From assembly GCA_030148225.1 (NCBI GenBank), contig JASBTX010000038.1, positions 216,434 through 280,433 of the forward strand: 64,000 bases of DNA. Reading direction: 5' to 3'. Below the pieces are notes generated by a model. It worked only from the letters and a program-made list of their open reading frames with translations. It was not told the origin of the DNA and ran no database searches. The position numbers and the translations under genes were made by a program. This stretch comes from Paracoccaceae bacterium. GTDB lineage: Bacteria > Pseudomonadota > Alphaproteobacteria > Rhodobacterales > Rhodobacteraceae. Below are positions 8,907-17,448 of this stretch, in pieces (within the stretch, counting starts at the first letter, position 1; each line of letters begins with the position of its first letter).

Positions 8907-9584
8907 TTGGCGAAAAGTATATTGGTAGTCGTTGCTCACTCTGATGATGAAGCAATCGCAATGGGCGGCACGATAAGGAAACATGCCAACCTCGGCGACA
9001 AAGTCGCAGTCGTAAGCATGACCAACGGAGTTGGTGCGCGGGTGGGAACGACCAACAATCAAATCCAAAACAGAAAACTTGCCGCTGAATTGTCTAGTAG
9101 AGTTCTAGGATTCAACTGGTGCAATTGGTATGACTTTGCTGACAACGCAATGGACTCATACCCGCTATTGGACGTCGTCAGATGCATCGAAGAAGTGAAG
9201 GCAACTTGTCAGCCGGAAATCGTCTACACACACAGCAGCGCCGATCTCAATATTGATCACAGAGTTGTCGCGAACGCGACACTCACGGCATTTCGGCCTC
9301 ATCCTCGAGAATTGTGTCAAGAAATTCGTTTGTTTGAAGTCGCGTCCGCTACTGACTTCGGACACCCAGCCCTGACGGGCAGATTTACTCCAAATTTGTT
9401 TGTTTCTGTTGAAAATGAATGGAATGCAAAAAAAATGGCGCTGAATGGCTACGACGATGAAATGCGTGACTATCCACACAGCCGGTCAATCGAGAGCATT
9501 AAGAACCTTGCTAAAGTCCGGGGCAATCAGGTTGGGATGAGACTTGCCGAGGCCTTTGAAGTAGTACGCAAGATTGAGCGCTAA
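8907..9584 (+). CDS. PIG-L/LmbE-family N-deacetylase
   Basis: Zinc-dependent deacetylase of the PIG-L family (about 226 aa), which typically removes acetyl from N-acetylated sugars. The metal motif AHSDDE (family A/P-H-P-D-D-E) lies near the N-terminus, and a later segment HSSADLNIDHR supplies the second His group. I choose the TTG at 8907 (MAKSILVVVAHS) because AGGAAC sits about 10 bp before it and the protein then starts at the first beta strand; the ORF-track start adds 24 unconvincing residues. Codons are AT-rich, unlike the flanks. Its stop is one base before the formyltransferase ATG, so the two act together by inference. Confidence 0.87.
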   Translation: MAKSILVVVAHSDDEAIAMGGTIRKHANLGDKVAVVSMTNGVGARVGTTNNQIQNRKLAAELSSRVLGFNWCNWYDFADNAMDSYPLLDVVRCIEEVKATCQPEIVYTHSSADLNIDHRVVANATLTAFRPHPRELCQEIRLFEVASATDFGHPALTGRFTPNLFVSVENEWNAKKMALNGYDDEMRDYPHSRSIESIKNLAKVRGNQVGMRLAEAFEVVRKIER

Positions 9585-9585
9585 G

Positions 9586-10251
9586 ATGAGATTGGTAATT
9601 TGTAACTCAAAAAAATGGTTTAAGCTGGACCAAAAAATTTTAAAGCAGCATGAAATATTGCCGGTTCGGGACACAGACGAATTGACAGTAGAAATGCTCA
9701 GAGAGTTCGATCCCGACCTTGTATTTTTTCCACATTGGAACTGGGTCGTATCGGAGGAAATTTTTAACTGTTACAGGTGTATTGTATTTCACACAGCGCC
9801 ATTACCCTTTGGTCGTGGAGGTAGCCCTATTCAAAATTTGATCCTGAATGGACACTCAAGTACACCTGTGTGTGCAATTGAAATGAAGCAAAAAGTTGAT
9901 TCTGGAGCAATTTACTTGAAAGAAGAAATCAGCCTCGCCGGTCCATTGTGGCAAATATTTGAAAGATTGAACCGGGCAGTAAACAACCTCATCATTACCC
10001 TTACCGAAAATTTGCTAGAACCAGTTCCTCAGGAAGGAAATGTTGTCGAGTTCAAGCGACTTTCGATTGAGGACAACGAACTCTTACCATTACTAACACT
10101 CGATGAAATCTACGACAGAATAAGAATGGTCGACGCACCATCATATCCTTCGGCATTCATTAATTTTGGTGATCATGTAATTGAGTTTTCTGATGTAACA
10201 AGAGACGACGACGCCATTGTAGGAAAGATGCGGATCAAAAGTAGGAACTAA
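9586..10251 (+). CDS. Formyltransferase-family protein (sugar-type, Fmt fold)
   Basis: A 221-residue protein of the 10-formyltetrahydrofolate-dependent formyltransferase fold. The signature FHTAPLPFGRGGSPIQNLI corresponds to the HxSLLPxxRGxxPI region of Fmt and ArnA, and the catalytic Asp is in KVDSGAIYL. The Asn two residues before His in ArnA/Fmt is Val here (VFH). I recall the same change in formyltransferases of nonulosonic-acid and other glycan clusters. It starts at the ATG one base after the deacetylase stop. Expected role: N-formylation of an amino sugar. It is too short and divergent to be the housekeeping tRNA enzyme. Confidence 0.8.
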   Translation: MRLVICNSKKWFKLDQKILKQHEILPVRDTDELTVEMLREFDPDLVFFPHWNWVVSEEIFNCYRCIVFHTAPLPFGRGGSPIQNLILNGHSSTPVCAIEMKQKVDSGAIYLKEEISLAGPLWQIFERLNRAVNNLIITLTENLLEPVPQEGNVVEFKRLSIEDNELLPLLTLDEIYDRIRMVDAPSYPSAFINFGDHVIEFSDVTRDDDAIVGKMRIKSRN

Positions 10252-10348
10252 TATCGGTTTGTATCAATTCTGCAATCTTTTTTTGTCGCCAATTTTTCGC
10301 GGTATGACTTTGATCGTTTGGAAAATCTGATATTTTTAAACAGATAAC

Positions 10349-10831
10349 TTAGTTGAGTTTGTAATAATCGATATTCCCGAGACGTTGAAATTGTGTAAAT
10401 CCTGCTTTCTCAAAAGCGTTTCTACTCGCATGATTATTTGGTAGAATTTCGGCTATAATGGACAGATTGCAGTTGGACAGTTTTCGAAATTTTGTCACCG
10501 CCATGATCAGGCAGCTAGCCCCCAATCCTCTTCCCCGGAAACTTGGAGACAAGTTTATGGAGATCAGAACGTGGCCTTCTTCAATTTCAAAACGCACAAC
10601 CCCTACGCTTAACAATTTGTCAACGGATTCGCAGATAAACAGGTATTTGTTCCGGTCACGCATGGCTTTGGAAAACCAATTCTGGTGCGTGCCCCATTCT
10701 ATCGCATCTGAATTATGAAATGACCGCCTAGCCATAGGATCATTTCGCCATTCAAATATATCGCGGCAGTCGCTATCATTCGCCAACCGCACCTGAGTAC
10801 TAAGGGTTTTATACCAACCGTCAGTTGGCAT
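10349..10831 (-). CDS. GNAT N-acetyltransferase (PseH-like)
   Basis: A 160-residue GNAT enzyme. The N-terminal RLANDSDCRDIFEWRNDP and the following SFHNSDAIEWGTHQNWF are characteristic of amino-sugar acetyltransferases such as PseH, and the acetyl-CoA pyrophosphate loop is SFRGRGLGASCL (about residues 97-108). The terminal segment HASRNAFEKAGFTQFQ matches GNAT motif B. It is convergent with the formyltransferase across 97 AT-rich bases. No ribosome site is obvious. It probably N-acetylates a 4-amino sugar nucleotide, by family resemblance; the partner aminotransferase and synthase genes are not in the window. Confidence 0.82.
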   Translation of the reverse strand: MPTDGWYKTLSTQVRLANDSDCRDIFEWRNDPMARRSFHNSDAIEWGTHQNWFSKAMRDRNKYLFICESVDKLLSVGVVRFEIEEGHVLISINLSPSFRGRGLGASCLIMAVTKFRKLSNCNLSIIAEILPNNHASRNAFEKAGFTQFQRLGNIDYYKLN

Positions 10832-10990
10832 TCTTATATTGCTCTAATTCAGTCATTTATGAGGCAGCCCTCAAGGATTAAACGCCATTAAATCCAAATT
10901 TGTCAAAGTATATTCCAAAGTTATTGCACTCGCACCCAGCAAATGCACTGATCCGATGTTACCGCACTGGCGTAGAACGCGTAACGGTTG

Positions 10991-11879
10991 TCATGGCACC
11001 TTGGCGACCGCGACCAATGTATCGGTTGCGTCCATTCGCGCCAACGATCCCTGATAAGCATCAAAAAGCGCTGCGGAATCCATCACCGAAAGAGGCGTCT
11101 TATGACCCCCGGGTCGGCCCTCGGACATCCAGTAGAGATGGTTTGACAGCGGGTATCTCTGAACGCCAATGACCTCAATATCGCTAAGCCCGACATAGCT
11201 CAGGGTACGCTTTAGCGACTCCTTGGTGTGCAGCACAAGGTGCTGGCTCCAGAGTGTGAACTTCTTGAACGCTTCGCACCCCAGCGTCGTTAGAAGAAAA
11301 TCGCGGGCATGGGGAACCTCGATCAGGATCGTTCCACCGCTTCTGACTTTGCTCTTCATTTCATCCAGCGTCTCTAACGGGTTAGGAAGATGTTCGATAA
11401 CATGAAACGAGACCATGACATCAAGCGATGCAGGGGCAATGTCAGAAAGGTTCTGCGTGCAATCGATACCGGCGTCAATCAACTAACTGGTCGACATAAT
11501 CTCTCTGGAGTTCAATACCGGTAATGTTTTTGCAATAAGGTTGCGCGAGCTTCAGGAAATCTCCGCTGCCGCATCCGAAATCTGCCAAGTCTTTGCCGGC
11601 GACGAACTTCAGATTGGAAGCGAAACGTCTTTCGGCATCAACCACTCTCTCGAGGTCGGGTTTGCCCGCGCCCAGAGTTCGCGACTTTTCGTCCCTGTAG
11701 TTTCCGTCAATATAGGCGCTATCTCCGGTATAGAACTCGTCGATGTAAATCACTTCCGAGACCCTATCACGCCACACCTGCAGCCCTTCTACATCGCGGG
11801 TTCCGTCGCTGAAGAGCGTGCGGCTTTCCTTTGAGGTCAACTTCAGTTTTTCAAGCGTTTCAAAAATGCTGCCCGACAT
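10991..11879 (-). pseudogene. Class I SAM-dependent methyltransferase split by a 4-bp duplication
   Basis: Two overlapping frames form one methyltransferase. The 5' part (start MSGSIFETLEKL at 11879, AAGGA 7 bp upstream) carries SAM motif I, LADFGCGSGDFLKL, and runs to GIELQRDYVDQLVD before a stop. The 3' part resumes as IDAGIDCTQNLSDIAPASLDVMVSFHVIEHLPNP and ends at 10991. At 11475-11482 the plus strand reads TCAATCAA; deleting one TCAA copy restores DYVDQLVDAGIDCTQ with no loss. So this is a recent frameshift or an assembly error. The intact protein would be about 295 aa, of the type seen in glycan and nonulosonic-acid clusters. Composition is intermediate between island and host. Confidence 0.85.
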
Positions 11880-11954
11880 TGGAACGTCCTTTAAGTTCGT
11901 CCATCCAAACCCTACGCATTTCCGGCGATTGGGCAATTCGCACGTAAACCACGC

Positions 11955-13511
11955 TCACTCCCATTCGATCGTTCCCGGTGGTTTCGATGTGATGTCGTAG
12001 GTCACACGGTTGATGCCCTGGACCTCGTTGATGATCCGTGTGGCGGTTTCGCCAAGGAATGTATGGCTGAACGGGTAATAATCTGCGGTCATGCCGTCGA
12101 CACTGGTGACCGCGCGCAGCGCGCAGGCATAATCATAGGTCCGCCCGTCGCCCATCACGCCCACGGTGCGCACCGGCAGGATGGCGACATAGGCCTGCCA
12201 GATCTCGTCATACAGCCCATGTTTGCGGATCTGGTCGATATAGACGGCGTCCGCCTCGCGCAGGATGTTCAGCTTCTCGCGGGTAATCTCGCCGGGGCAG
12301 CGGATCGCCAATCCGGGGCCGGGAAAAGGGTGGCGGCCGATAAAGCCGGCGGGCAGGCCCAGCTCGCGCCCCAATGCGCGCACCTCGTCCTTGAAAAGCT
12401 CACGCAGGGGTTCGACCAGTTTCAGGCCCATCTTCTCGGGCAGACCGCCGACATTGTGATGGCTCTTGATCGTCACCGAAGGCCCGCCCGAAAACGAGAC
12501 GCTTTCGATCACATCCGGATAAAGCGTGCCCTGGGCCAGAAACTCGGCTCCGCCGACGGCGCCCGCATGTTTCTGAAACACATCGATAAAAAGCTTGCCA
12601 ATGATCTTGCGTTTGGTTTCCGGATCGCTTTGCCCGTCGAGCGCCGACAGGAACAGCTCCTGCTCATCGGCATGAATCAGCGGCATGTTGTAATGGTCGC
12701 GGAACATGGTCACGACCTCTTCGGCCTCACCCTTGCGCAACAGGCCATGATCGACAAAGACGCAGGTCAGCTGATCGCCGATTGCCTCGTGGATCAGCAC
12801 CGCCGCGACCGAACTGTCGACCCCACCCGAAAGGCCGCAGATTACCTTCTTGTCGCCGACCTGATCACGGATCGCCTGAATGGCCTGTTCTCGGTAGGCA
12901 CCCATGGTCCAGTCACCGGAGAACCCGGCGATGCGGACAAAGTTTTCATAAAGCCGCGCACCGCGCGGCGTGTGATGCACCTCGGGGTGGAACTGAACGG
13001 CATAGAATTTGCGCGTCAGATCGGCGGTGATGGCAAAAGGTGCGTTGGGCGAGGTGCCGAACACTTCAAAGCCCGGCGCGATCCGGCTGACATGATCGCC
13101 ATGGCTCATCCAGACCTGCTCATCCCCGTCCTCGAACCAGCCGCTCAGCATGGGCAGCGATCCGCGCGCCGACACGAATGCGCGCCCGAATTCCGCCGTG
13201 CCGTGCCCGCGCTCGACCTTGCCGCCCAGCATCTGCATCATGACCTGCTGGCCATAGCAGATGCCCAGAATCGGCACGCCAAGGTCGAACACAGCCTTGG
13301 GCGGGCGGGGTGAGCCCGCGTCGATCACGCTGGCAGGCCCGCCGGAAAAGATCACCGCCTTGGGATCGAAAGCCGTCAGTAAGGCATCATCGACATTCTG
13401 ATAGGGGTGAATCTCGCAATAGACATTCAGTTCGCGCAGCCGACGGGCGATCAGCTGGGTCACCTGGCTGCCGAAATCGATGATCAAAAGGCGGTCGTGA
13501 GAGGCTGTCAT
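11955..13511 (-). CDS. guaA: GMP synthase (glutamine-hydrolysing)
   Basis: Full-length GuaA (518 aa), converting XMP to GMP with glutamine and ATP. The N-terminal class I amidotransferase has Cys85 in GICYGQQ, with QFHPEVHHT supplying the His/Glu pair. The ATP-pyrophosphatase domain starts at the PP-loop [12 protein letters not shown], and the dimerisation domain ends in the diagnostic [11 protein letters not shown]. It forms the right-hand boundary of the accessory island. A long plus-strand ORF (12063-13313) opposite it is a coding shadow. Confidence 0.98.
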   Translation of the reverse strand: MTASHDRLLIIDFGSQVTQLIARRLRELNVYCEIHPYQNVDDALLTAFDPKAVIFSGGPASVIDAGSPRPPKAVFDLGVPILGICYGQQVMMQMLGGKVERGHGTAEFGRAFVSARGSLPMLSGWFEDGDEQVWMSHGDHVSRIAPGFEVFGTSPNAPFAITADLTRKFYAVQFHPEVHHTPRGARLYENFVRIAGFSGDWTMGAYREQAIQAIRDQVGDKKVICGLSGGVDSSVAAVLIHEAIGDQLTCVFVDHGLLRKGEAEEVVTMFRDHYNMPLIHADEQELFLSALDGQSDPETKRKIIGKLFIDVFQKHAGAVGGAEFLAQGTLYPDVIESVSFSGGPSVTIKSHHNVGGLPEKMGLKLVEPLRELFKDEVRALGRELGLPAGFIGRHPFPGPGLAIRCPGEITREKLNILREADAVYIDQIRKHGLYDEIWQAYVAILPVRTVGVMGDGRTYDYACALRAVTSVDGMTADYYPFSHTFLGETATRIINEVQGINRVTYDITSKPPGTIEWE

Positions 13512-13604
13512 GCGCGCGGGTTTATGTGCGGTGCGCGCCGATGTCGAGAGGCATGATCAAACCCGCCCCTTGCCCCGCCGCTGCCGGGGCGCAATGATGT
13601 GCAG

Positions 13605-14066
13605 ATGCCGGTCCGCGTCACATTCTGGTTCAATGTCTCCCTAGTATGGTTGCTGGCGGTGTTTGCCTTGCCGGTCTGGGCCCAGACACAGGCCTGTGCG
13701 TTGCCCGAGCGGTTATTTGCCGGGGCCGCCGGGGGCGAGGCTGCCGAAGGTGCCGCGCCCTGGGCCGCGGCGCTCAGCCCCGGCAGGGCACCCGCATCCT
13801 GCACTACTGATCGGGGCGGGCCATTCTGCCGCTGGGAATTCGACCTCGGGCAGGGCGGTTCACGAACGCTATTCGACACGCTCTCGGCGCGGATGGAGGC
13901 CTGCATCGCCTCGGGCAGCATCGCCCGCGACCCAGGCGTCAACCATCCCGACAGCTACCGTGTGCTGATCCTGACCCGATCAGGCCATGTGCTGACGCTT
14001 GTGCTCAAGGACAAATCGGCGCTGGGTCAGAGCTTTGTGACATTGCGCGTTGCGACCGAACCATAG
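13605..14066 (+). CDS. Secreted protein of unknown function
   Basis: A protein of about 153 residues with a clear signal peptide: a hydrophobic core (FWFNVSLVWLLAVFALPVWAQ) ending in an A-x-A-type site (VWAQT). The mature part has cysteines in QACALPE, ASCTTDRGGPFCRW and EACIASG that could form disulfides. The ATG at 13605 and a GTG at 13599 are both possible. It is divergent from guaA, across about 93 bp. Its 3' end overlaps the long ORF of the next gene but not my chosen start there. No domain recognised. Confidence 0.7.
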   Translation: MPVRVTFWFNVSLVWLLAVFALPVWAQTQACALPERLFAGAAGGEAAEGAAPWAAALSPGRAPASCTTDRGGPFCRWEFDLGQGGSRTLFDTLSARMEACIASGSIARDPGVNHPDSYRVLILTRSGHVLTLVLKDKSALGQSFVTLRVATEP

Positions 14067-14175
14067 GCCAATTCCGGCGGGCAATGTCGCTTTCGCCCTA
14101 GAACCGACGCAATTTGAAACCGGAACGCGCCCGTGCCGGGCTATGACGCCTCTAACCTATCTGGAGGGTCAGGAC

Positions 14176-15714
14176 ATGGCAGAGGCAAGAACACGCAGAC
14201 GCGGCGGCGGCGGTGCCGCGCGCCGGGCCGAACGGTCAGCCACCCGCATCGAAACGGCGCGTTTCATCGAGCGCAACATTCCCAATCTGGACATTCTCAA
14301 CGACGAGGCACTCGAGATCATCGAGGCCAATGCCGAAATCGTTCTCGAAGAGATCGGCGTGAATTTTGTCGACAACCCCGAAGCGCTGAAGCGCTGGCGC
14401 GACGCCGGTGCCGAGGTCGATGGCGAGCGGGTCCATATCCCGCGTGGACTGGCGCGCGAATTGTGCAAGACCGCGCCATCCACCTTTACCCAGGTTGCGC
14501 GCGACCGCAGCAAAGATGTGGTTATTGGCGGGAATAATCTTGTCTTTGCACCGGTTTACGGCCCACCTTTCGTGCGTGATATCGAAGATGGCCGACGCTA
14601 TGCCACGATCGAGGATTTCCGCAATTTCGTCAAACTGGGCTATATGTCGAAATGGCTGCACCATTCCGGCGGCACGGTATGCGAGCCGACAGATGTGCCG
14701 GTTAACAAGCGTCATCTCGACATGCTCCTGGCGCACATGACGCTGTCGGATAAACCCTTCATGGGTTCGGTCACCGAACCCTCGCGTGCCCAGGACAGCG
14801 TGGATATGTGTAACATCCTCTGGGGCGAGGATTTCGTGCAGCAAAACACCTGCATGACGTCGCTGATCAACATCAATTCACCCCTGACATTCGACAATGT
14901 CATGATGGGTGCGCTCGAGGTTTTTGCCCGGAACAACCAGGGCTCGATCATTTCACCCTTCATCGTCGGGGGCGCGATGGCCCCGGTCAGCGTGGCAGGC
15001 ACGCTCACGCAGGTTCTGGCCGAGGTTTCCGCCGGTGTCGCCTATTCCCAGCTTATCCGGCCTGGCGCGCCGGTGATCTTCGGCACATTCGTGACGTCGA
15101 TCGACATGAATTCCGGCGCCCCCACATTCGGCACCCCCGAAGCATCGCAGATCACCTATGGCGCCGGTCAGCTTGCGCGCCGTATGGGGCTGCCCTACCG
15201 CTCGGGCGGGTCATTCTGCGGCTCCAAATTGCCGGATGCACAGGCGGCCTACGAAACGGCGAACACGCTGAACAATGCGCTGCTGTCAGGCGTGAACTTC
15301 ATGCTGCATTCCTGCGGCTGGCTCGAAGGCGGGCTGGTCTCGTCCTACGAGAAATTTGTCATGGATGCCGATCAGCTGGGCATCTATCACCACATGGCGC
15401 GCGGCGTAGACATGTCGCCAGATGCGCAGGCGATGGACGCCATCCGCGAGGTCGGCCCGGGTGGCCACTATCTGGGCTGCGCCCACACCCAGGCCAATTT
15501 CAAAACCGCCTTCTGGCGCTCGGACCTGCTGGATTACAAACCGTTCGAGACCTGGGCGGATGAAGGCAGCCGCGATACGCAGGCCCTGGCGAGTGCTCGT
15601 GTGCACAAGCTCCTGTCGGAATACCAGACCCCGCAGATGGATCCGTCAACACATGAAGCGCTGAATGACTATGTGCGCCGGAAAAAGGATTCCATGCCAG
15701 ACGCTTTCGTCTGA
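14176..15714 (+). CDS. Trimethylamine methyltransferase family protein (MttB superfamily, non-pyrrolysine)
   Basis: A 512-residue corrinoid-dependent methyltransferase of the MttB superfamily (COG5598). The start MAEARTRRRGGGG is chosen because GGAGG lies 8 bp upstream; the ORF-track start adds 42 residues with no support. The frame has no in-frame amber codon, so it is not the pyrrolysine-type trimethylamine enzyme. Related non-Pyl members demethylate quaternary amines such as glycine betaine. Recognisable stretches are NVMMGALEVFARNNQGSIIS and GTFVTSIDMNSGAPTFGTPE. No corrinoid protein or reactivase gene is adjacent, so substrate and partner remain open. It ends two bases before the convergent DUF6477-type gene. 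Confidence 0.88.
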   Translation: MAEARTRRRGGGGAARRAERSATRIETARFIERNIPNLDILNDEALEIIEANAEIVLEEIGVNFVDNPEALKRWRDAGAEVDGERVHIPRGLARELCKTAPSTFTQVARDRSKDVVIGGNNLVFAPVYGPPFVRDIEDGRRYATIEDFRNFVKLGYMSKWLHHSGGTVCEPTDVPVNKRHLDMLLAHMTLSDKPFMGSVTEPSRAQDSVDMCNILWGEDFVQQNTCMTSLININSPLTFDNVMMGALEVFARNNQGSIISPFIVGGAMAPVSVAGTLTQVLAEVSAGVAYSQLIRPGAPVIFGTFVTSIDMNSGAPTFGTPEASQITYGAGQLARRMGLPYRSGGSFCGSKLPDAQAAYETANTLNNALLSGVNFMLHSCGWLEGGLVSSYEKFVMDADQLGIYHHMARGVDMSPDAQAMDAIREVGPGGHYLGCAHTQANFKTAFWRSDLLDYKPFETWADEGSRDTQALASARVHKLLSEYQTPQMDPSTHEALNDYVRRKKDSMPDAFV

Positions 15715-15716
15715 TC

Positions 15717-16013
15717 TCAGCCCCCCGGCACCCGCCCGCGCGACAAGAGACGCGCCTCGGCCACCATGGCCACCAGCACCTCGATATGCCGCCCGGCACG
15801 ATAGGCAGCATCGCCTTCCTTGCGGGCGTCGTTCAGCATTTCTTCTTCGTGGCAAAGCCGGTCAAAGGCCGCGCTGGGGCGTAGGGGCCGGTCCCGGCCC
15901 AAAATCCGTCTGAGGTCACGCTCGCGGTGATAACCCGCGAGGCCTGCGCGTACCGCCGCGATCAGCAATCCCGGCCTTTTCAGGTTTTTGATGATGTCGG
16001 TCGCAGATGTCAT
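15717..16013 (-). CDS. DUF6477-family small protein
   Basis: A 98-residue protein starting MTSATDIIKNLKRPGLL, with an excellent ribosome site (AGGAG, 6 bp spacing) that rejects the longer ORF-track start. It is rich in charged residues (GYHRERDLRRIL, RLCHEEEMLNDARKEGDAAYRAGRH) and looks helical and cytoplasmic. I recognise it as the DUF6477 family found in Rhodobacterales, which has no assigned function. It is divergent from the helix-turn-helix gene at 16207 across a 193-bp AT-rich region. Confidence 0.75.
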   Translation of the reverse strand: MTSATDIIKNLKRPGLLIAAVRAGLAGYHRERDLRRILGRDRPLRPSAAFDRLCHEEEMLNDARKEGDAAYRAGRHIEVLVAMVAEARLLSRGRVPGG

Positions 16014-16206
16014 ACGCAGCTCCTGTGGATAAGTCCTACAGTAGGTTAAACAACCATAACGGGTGTTGCGCGTTGCGTTTTTCCGCCGCACGGGCCGGTA
16101 AGGATTGTTTATCTTTTGGAAACAATTGGCCAAAATTTAACAAATCCGTAACCAAATAACCTGAGTTTTCCACAGGATCTGCGCGCTCACCCGGGGAAAT
16201 GCAACG
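16014..16206. promoter_or_regulatory. Divergent regulatory region with DnaA-box-like motifs and inverted repeats
   Basis: A perfect DnaA box (TGTGGATAA, reverse of TTATCCACA) lies at 16024-16032 and a relaxed one (TTTTCCACA) at 16166-16174. Between them is an AT-rich stretch with an inverted repeat ATTGTTT/AAACAAT (16104-16110 and 16120-16126) and an adjoining TTGGCCAA palindrome. The promoters of both divergent genes must be here. Which proteins bind is inferred, not shown. Confidence 0.5.
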
Positions 16207-17355
16207 GTGTCCACCATCAGAAATACAACTATAACGTGTTTACCTGACTGGCTGCCAGCGCCCGCACGGCACTATCTGGCCCATGTCGATCAGGGCATTT
16301 CCCTGCGGTCGCTGGCCCGATCGGGCCGCGTGGCACCTTCCACCATCCTGCGCCAGGTCCGCCGGTACGAGGCCCGCCGCGACGATCCGCTGATCGATGG
16401 CGCGCTCAACCGGCTTTCGCACCGCTTTGCCCAGACTTACCAACCCAAGGACCCGACATCCATGAACAAACCCCTCTCTGCCAACAGGTTCGCGTCCCCG
16501 TCCGACGAGATCGAGCGCGAGGCGCGTCGCATCCTGCGCCGCCTCTGCGAGAGTGACGCCACGCTCATCGTCTCGCCCAGCCTTGAAAAGGCGGTCGTCC
16601 TCAGGGGCGCCGCATCCGAGAACCCGGTCAAAACGGCGGTGACGACACGCGAAATGGCCGAAATCTTCGCGCTGCGCGACTGGATTTACCGGGTCCGTCA
16701 GGGACGTGTGGCGCGGTACGAGATCACCAGTGCCGGACGTGCGGCACTCAGGCGGCTCATCGCTGCCGCCCCTTCCGGCGGCGCACGCGGCATGGCCGAG
16801 GCCGCGACACCCTTTGGCGAGCAGCATCGCGACTGGGGTGCGCGACGTGTGCCGGGCGAAGATGGCCGGCGCAAGACGGTGCGCTACAATCTCGCCGAAT
16901 CGCCCGTTTCGCTGCTGGCGCGGCGCAAGGACAAGGACGGTCAGCCCTTCCTGTCGCCCGCGCTCGTGCGCGCCGCCGAACGCCTGCGCGAGGATTTCGA
17001 AGTCGCTGCAATGGGCCCGCGCGTCGGACAGAACTGGGACAGGTTCCTCACTGGTGGCACACAGGGCGGCCCGGCAACCGCGCGCGGCCCCGCCGAAGGC
17101 CCGGCAGATGCCCGCGCCCGCGTCGGCGAGGCGTTGGCGGCGGTGGGTGCTGGGCTTGGCGATATCCTGTTGCGCTGCTGCTGCTTTCTCGATGGGCTCG
17201 AGACCGCGGAAAAACGTCTCGGATGGTCGGCGCGTTCGGGCAAGATCGTGCTGCGGATCGCGCTGACACAGCTTTGCCGCCACTATGACAGCCTCGGCAC
17301 TGATCCGCAGGGCGGCGCGGACAAGGCCCCCATCAGCCAACCGGATGGCGCATAG
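16207..17355 (+). CDS. DUF6456-type helix-turn-helix protein
   Basis: A 382-residue protein with GTG start. The N-terminal segment YLAHVDQGISLRSLARSGRVAPSTILRQVRRYEARR (about residues 22-60) is a resolvase/Trp-repressor-like helix-turn-helix. The C-terminal two thirds (ETPFG-type AATPFGEQHRDWG, YNLAESPVSLLARRKDKDG, LIRAAERLREDFEVAAMGPRVGQNWDRF-like sequence) match what I recall as DUF6456. It is divergent from the DUF6477 gene. It is probably a DNA-binding regulator, but its targets are unknown. Family assignment is from memory and moderately secure. Confidence 0.75.
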   Translation: MSTIRNTTITCLPDWLPAPARHYLAHVDQGISLRSLARSGRVAPSTILRQVRRYEARRDDPLIDGALNRLSHRFAQTYQPKDPTSMNKPLSANRFASPSDEIEREARRILRRLCESDATLIVSPSLEKAVVLRGAASENPVKTAVTTREMAEIFALRDWIYRVRQGRVARYEITSAGRAALRRLIAAAPSGGARGMAEAATPFGEQHRDWGARRVPGEDGRRKTVRYNLAESPVSLLARRKDKDGQPFLSPALVRAAERLREDFEVAAMGPRVGQNWDRFLTGGTQGGPATARGPAEGPADARARVGEALAAVGAGLGDILLRCCCFLDGLETAEKRLGWSARSGKIVLRIALTQLCRHYDSLGTDPQGGADKAPISQPDGA

Positions 17356-17448
17356 GTGCCATGCAGCGGGTACCGGCGGGGCCATCGGGGCTGGTCAATC
17401 ACCCCTCGGGGTGCCATTTATGGCCAAACCAGCCACGAGCCCTGTCCG

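Noticed and set aside
8429-8961. Two minus-strand ORFs (84 and 81 aa) in the AT-rich gap
   Set aside because: No domain, no good ribosome site, and the second overlaps the deacetylase start on the other strand.
12063-13313. 416-codon plus-strand ORF opposite guaA
   Set aside because: Lies fully antisense to a complete GuaA; low-complexity Arg/His/Gln/Asp composition typical of a shadow frame in GC-rich DNA.
13508-13942. 144-codon minus-strand ORF between guaA and the secreted protein
   Set aside because: Antisense to the signal-peptide-bearing gene on the plus strand; composition of a shadow frame.
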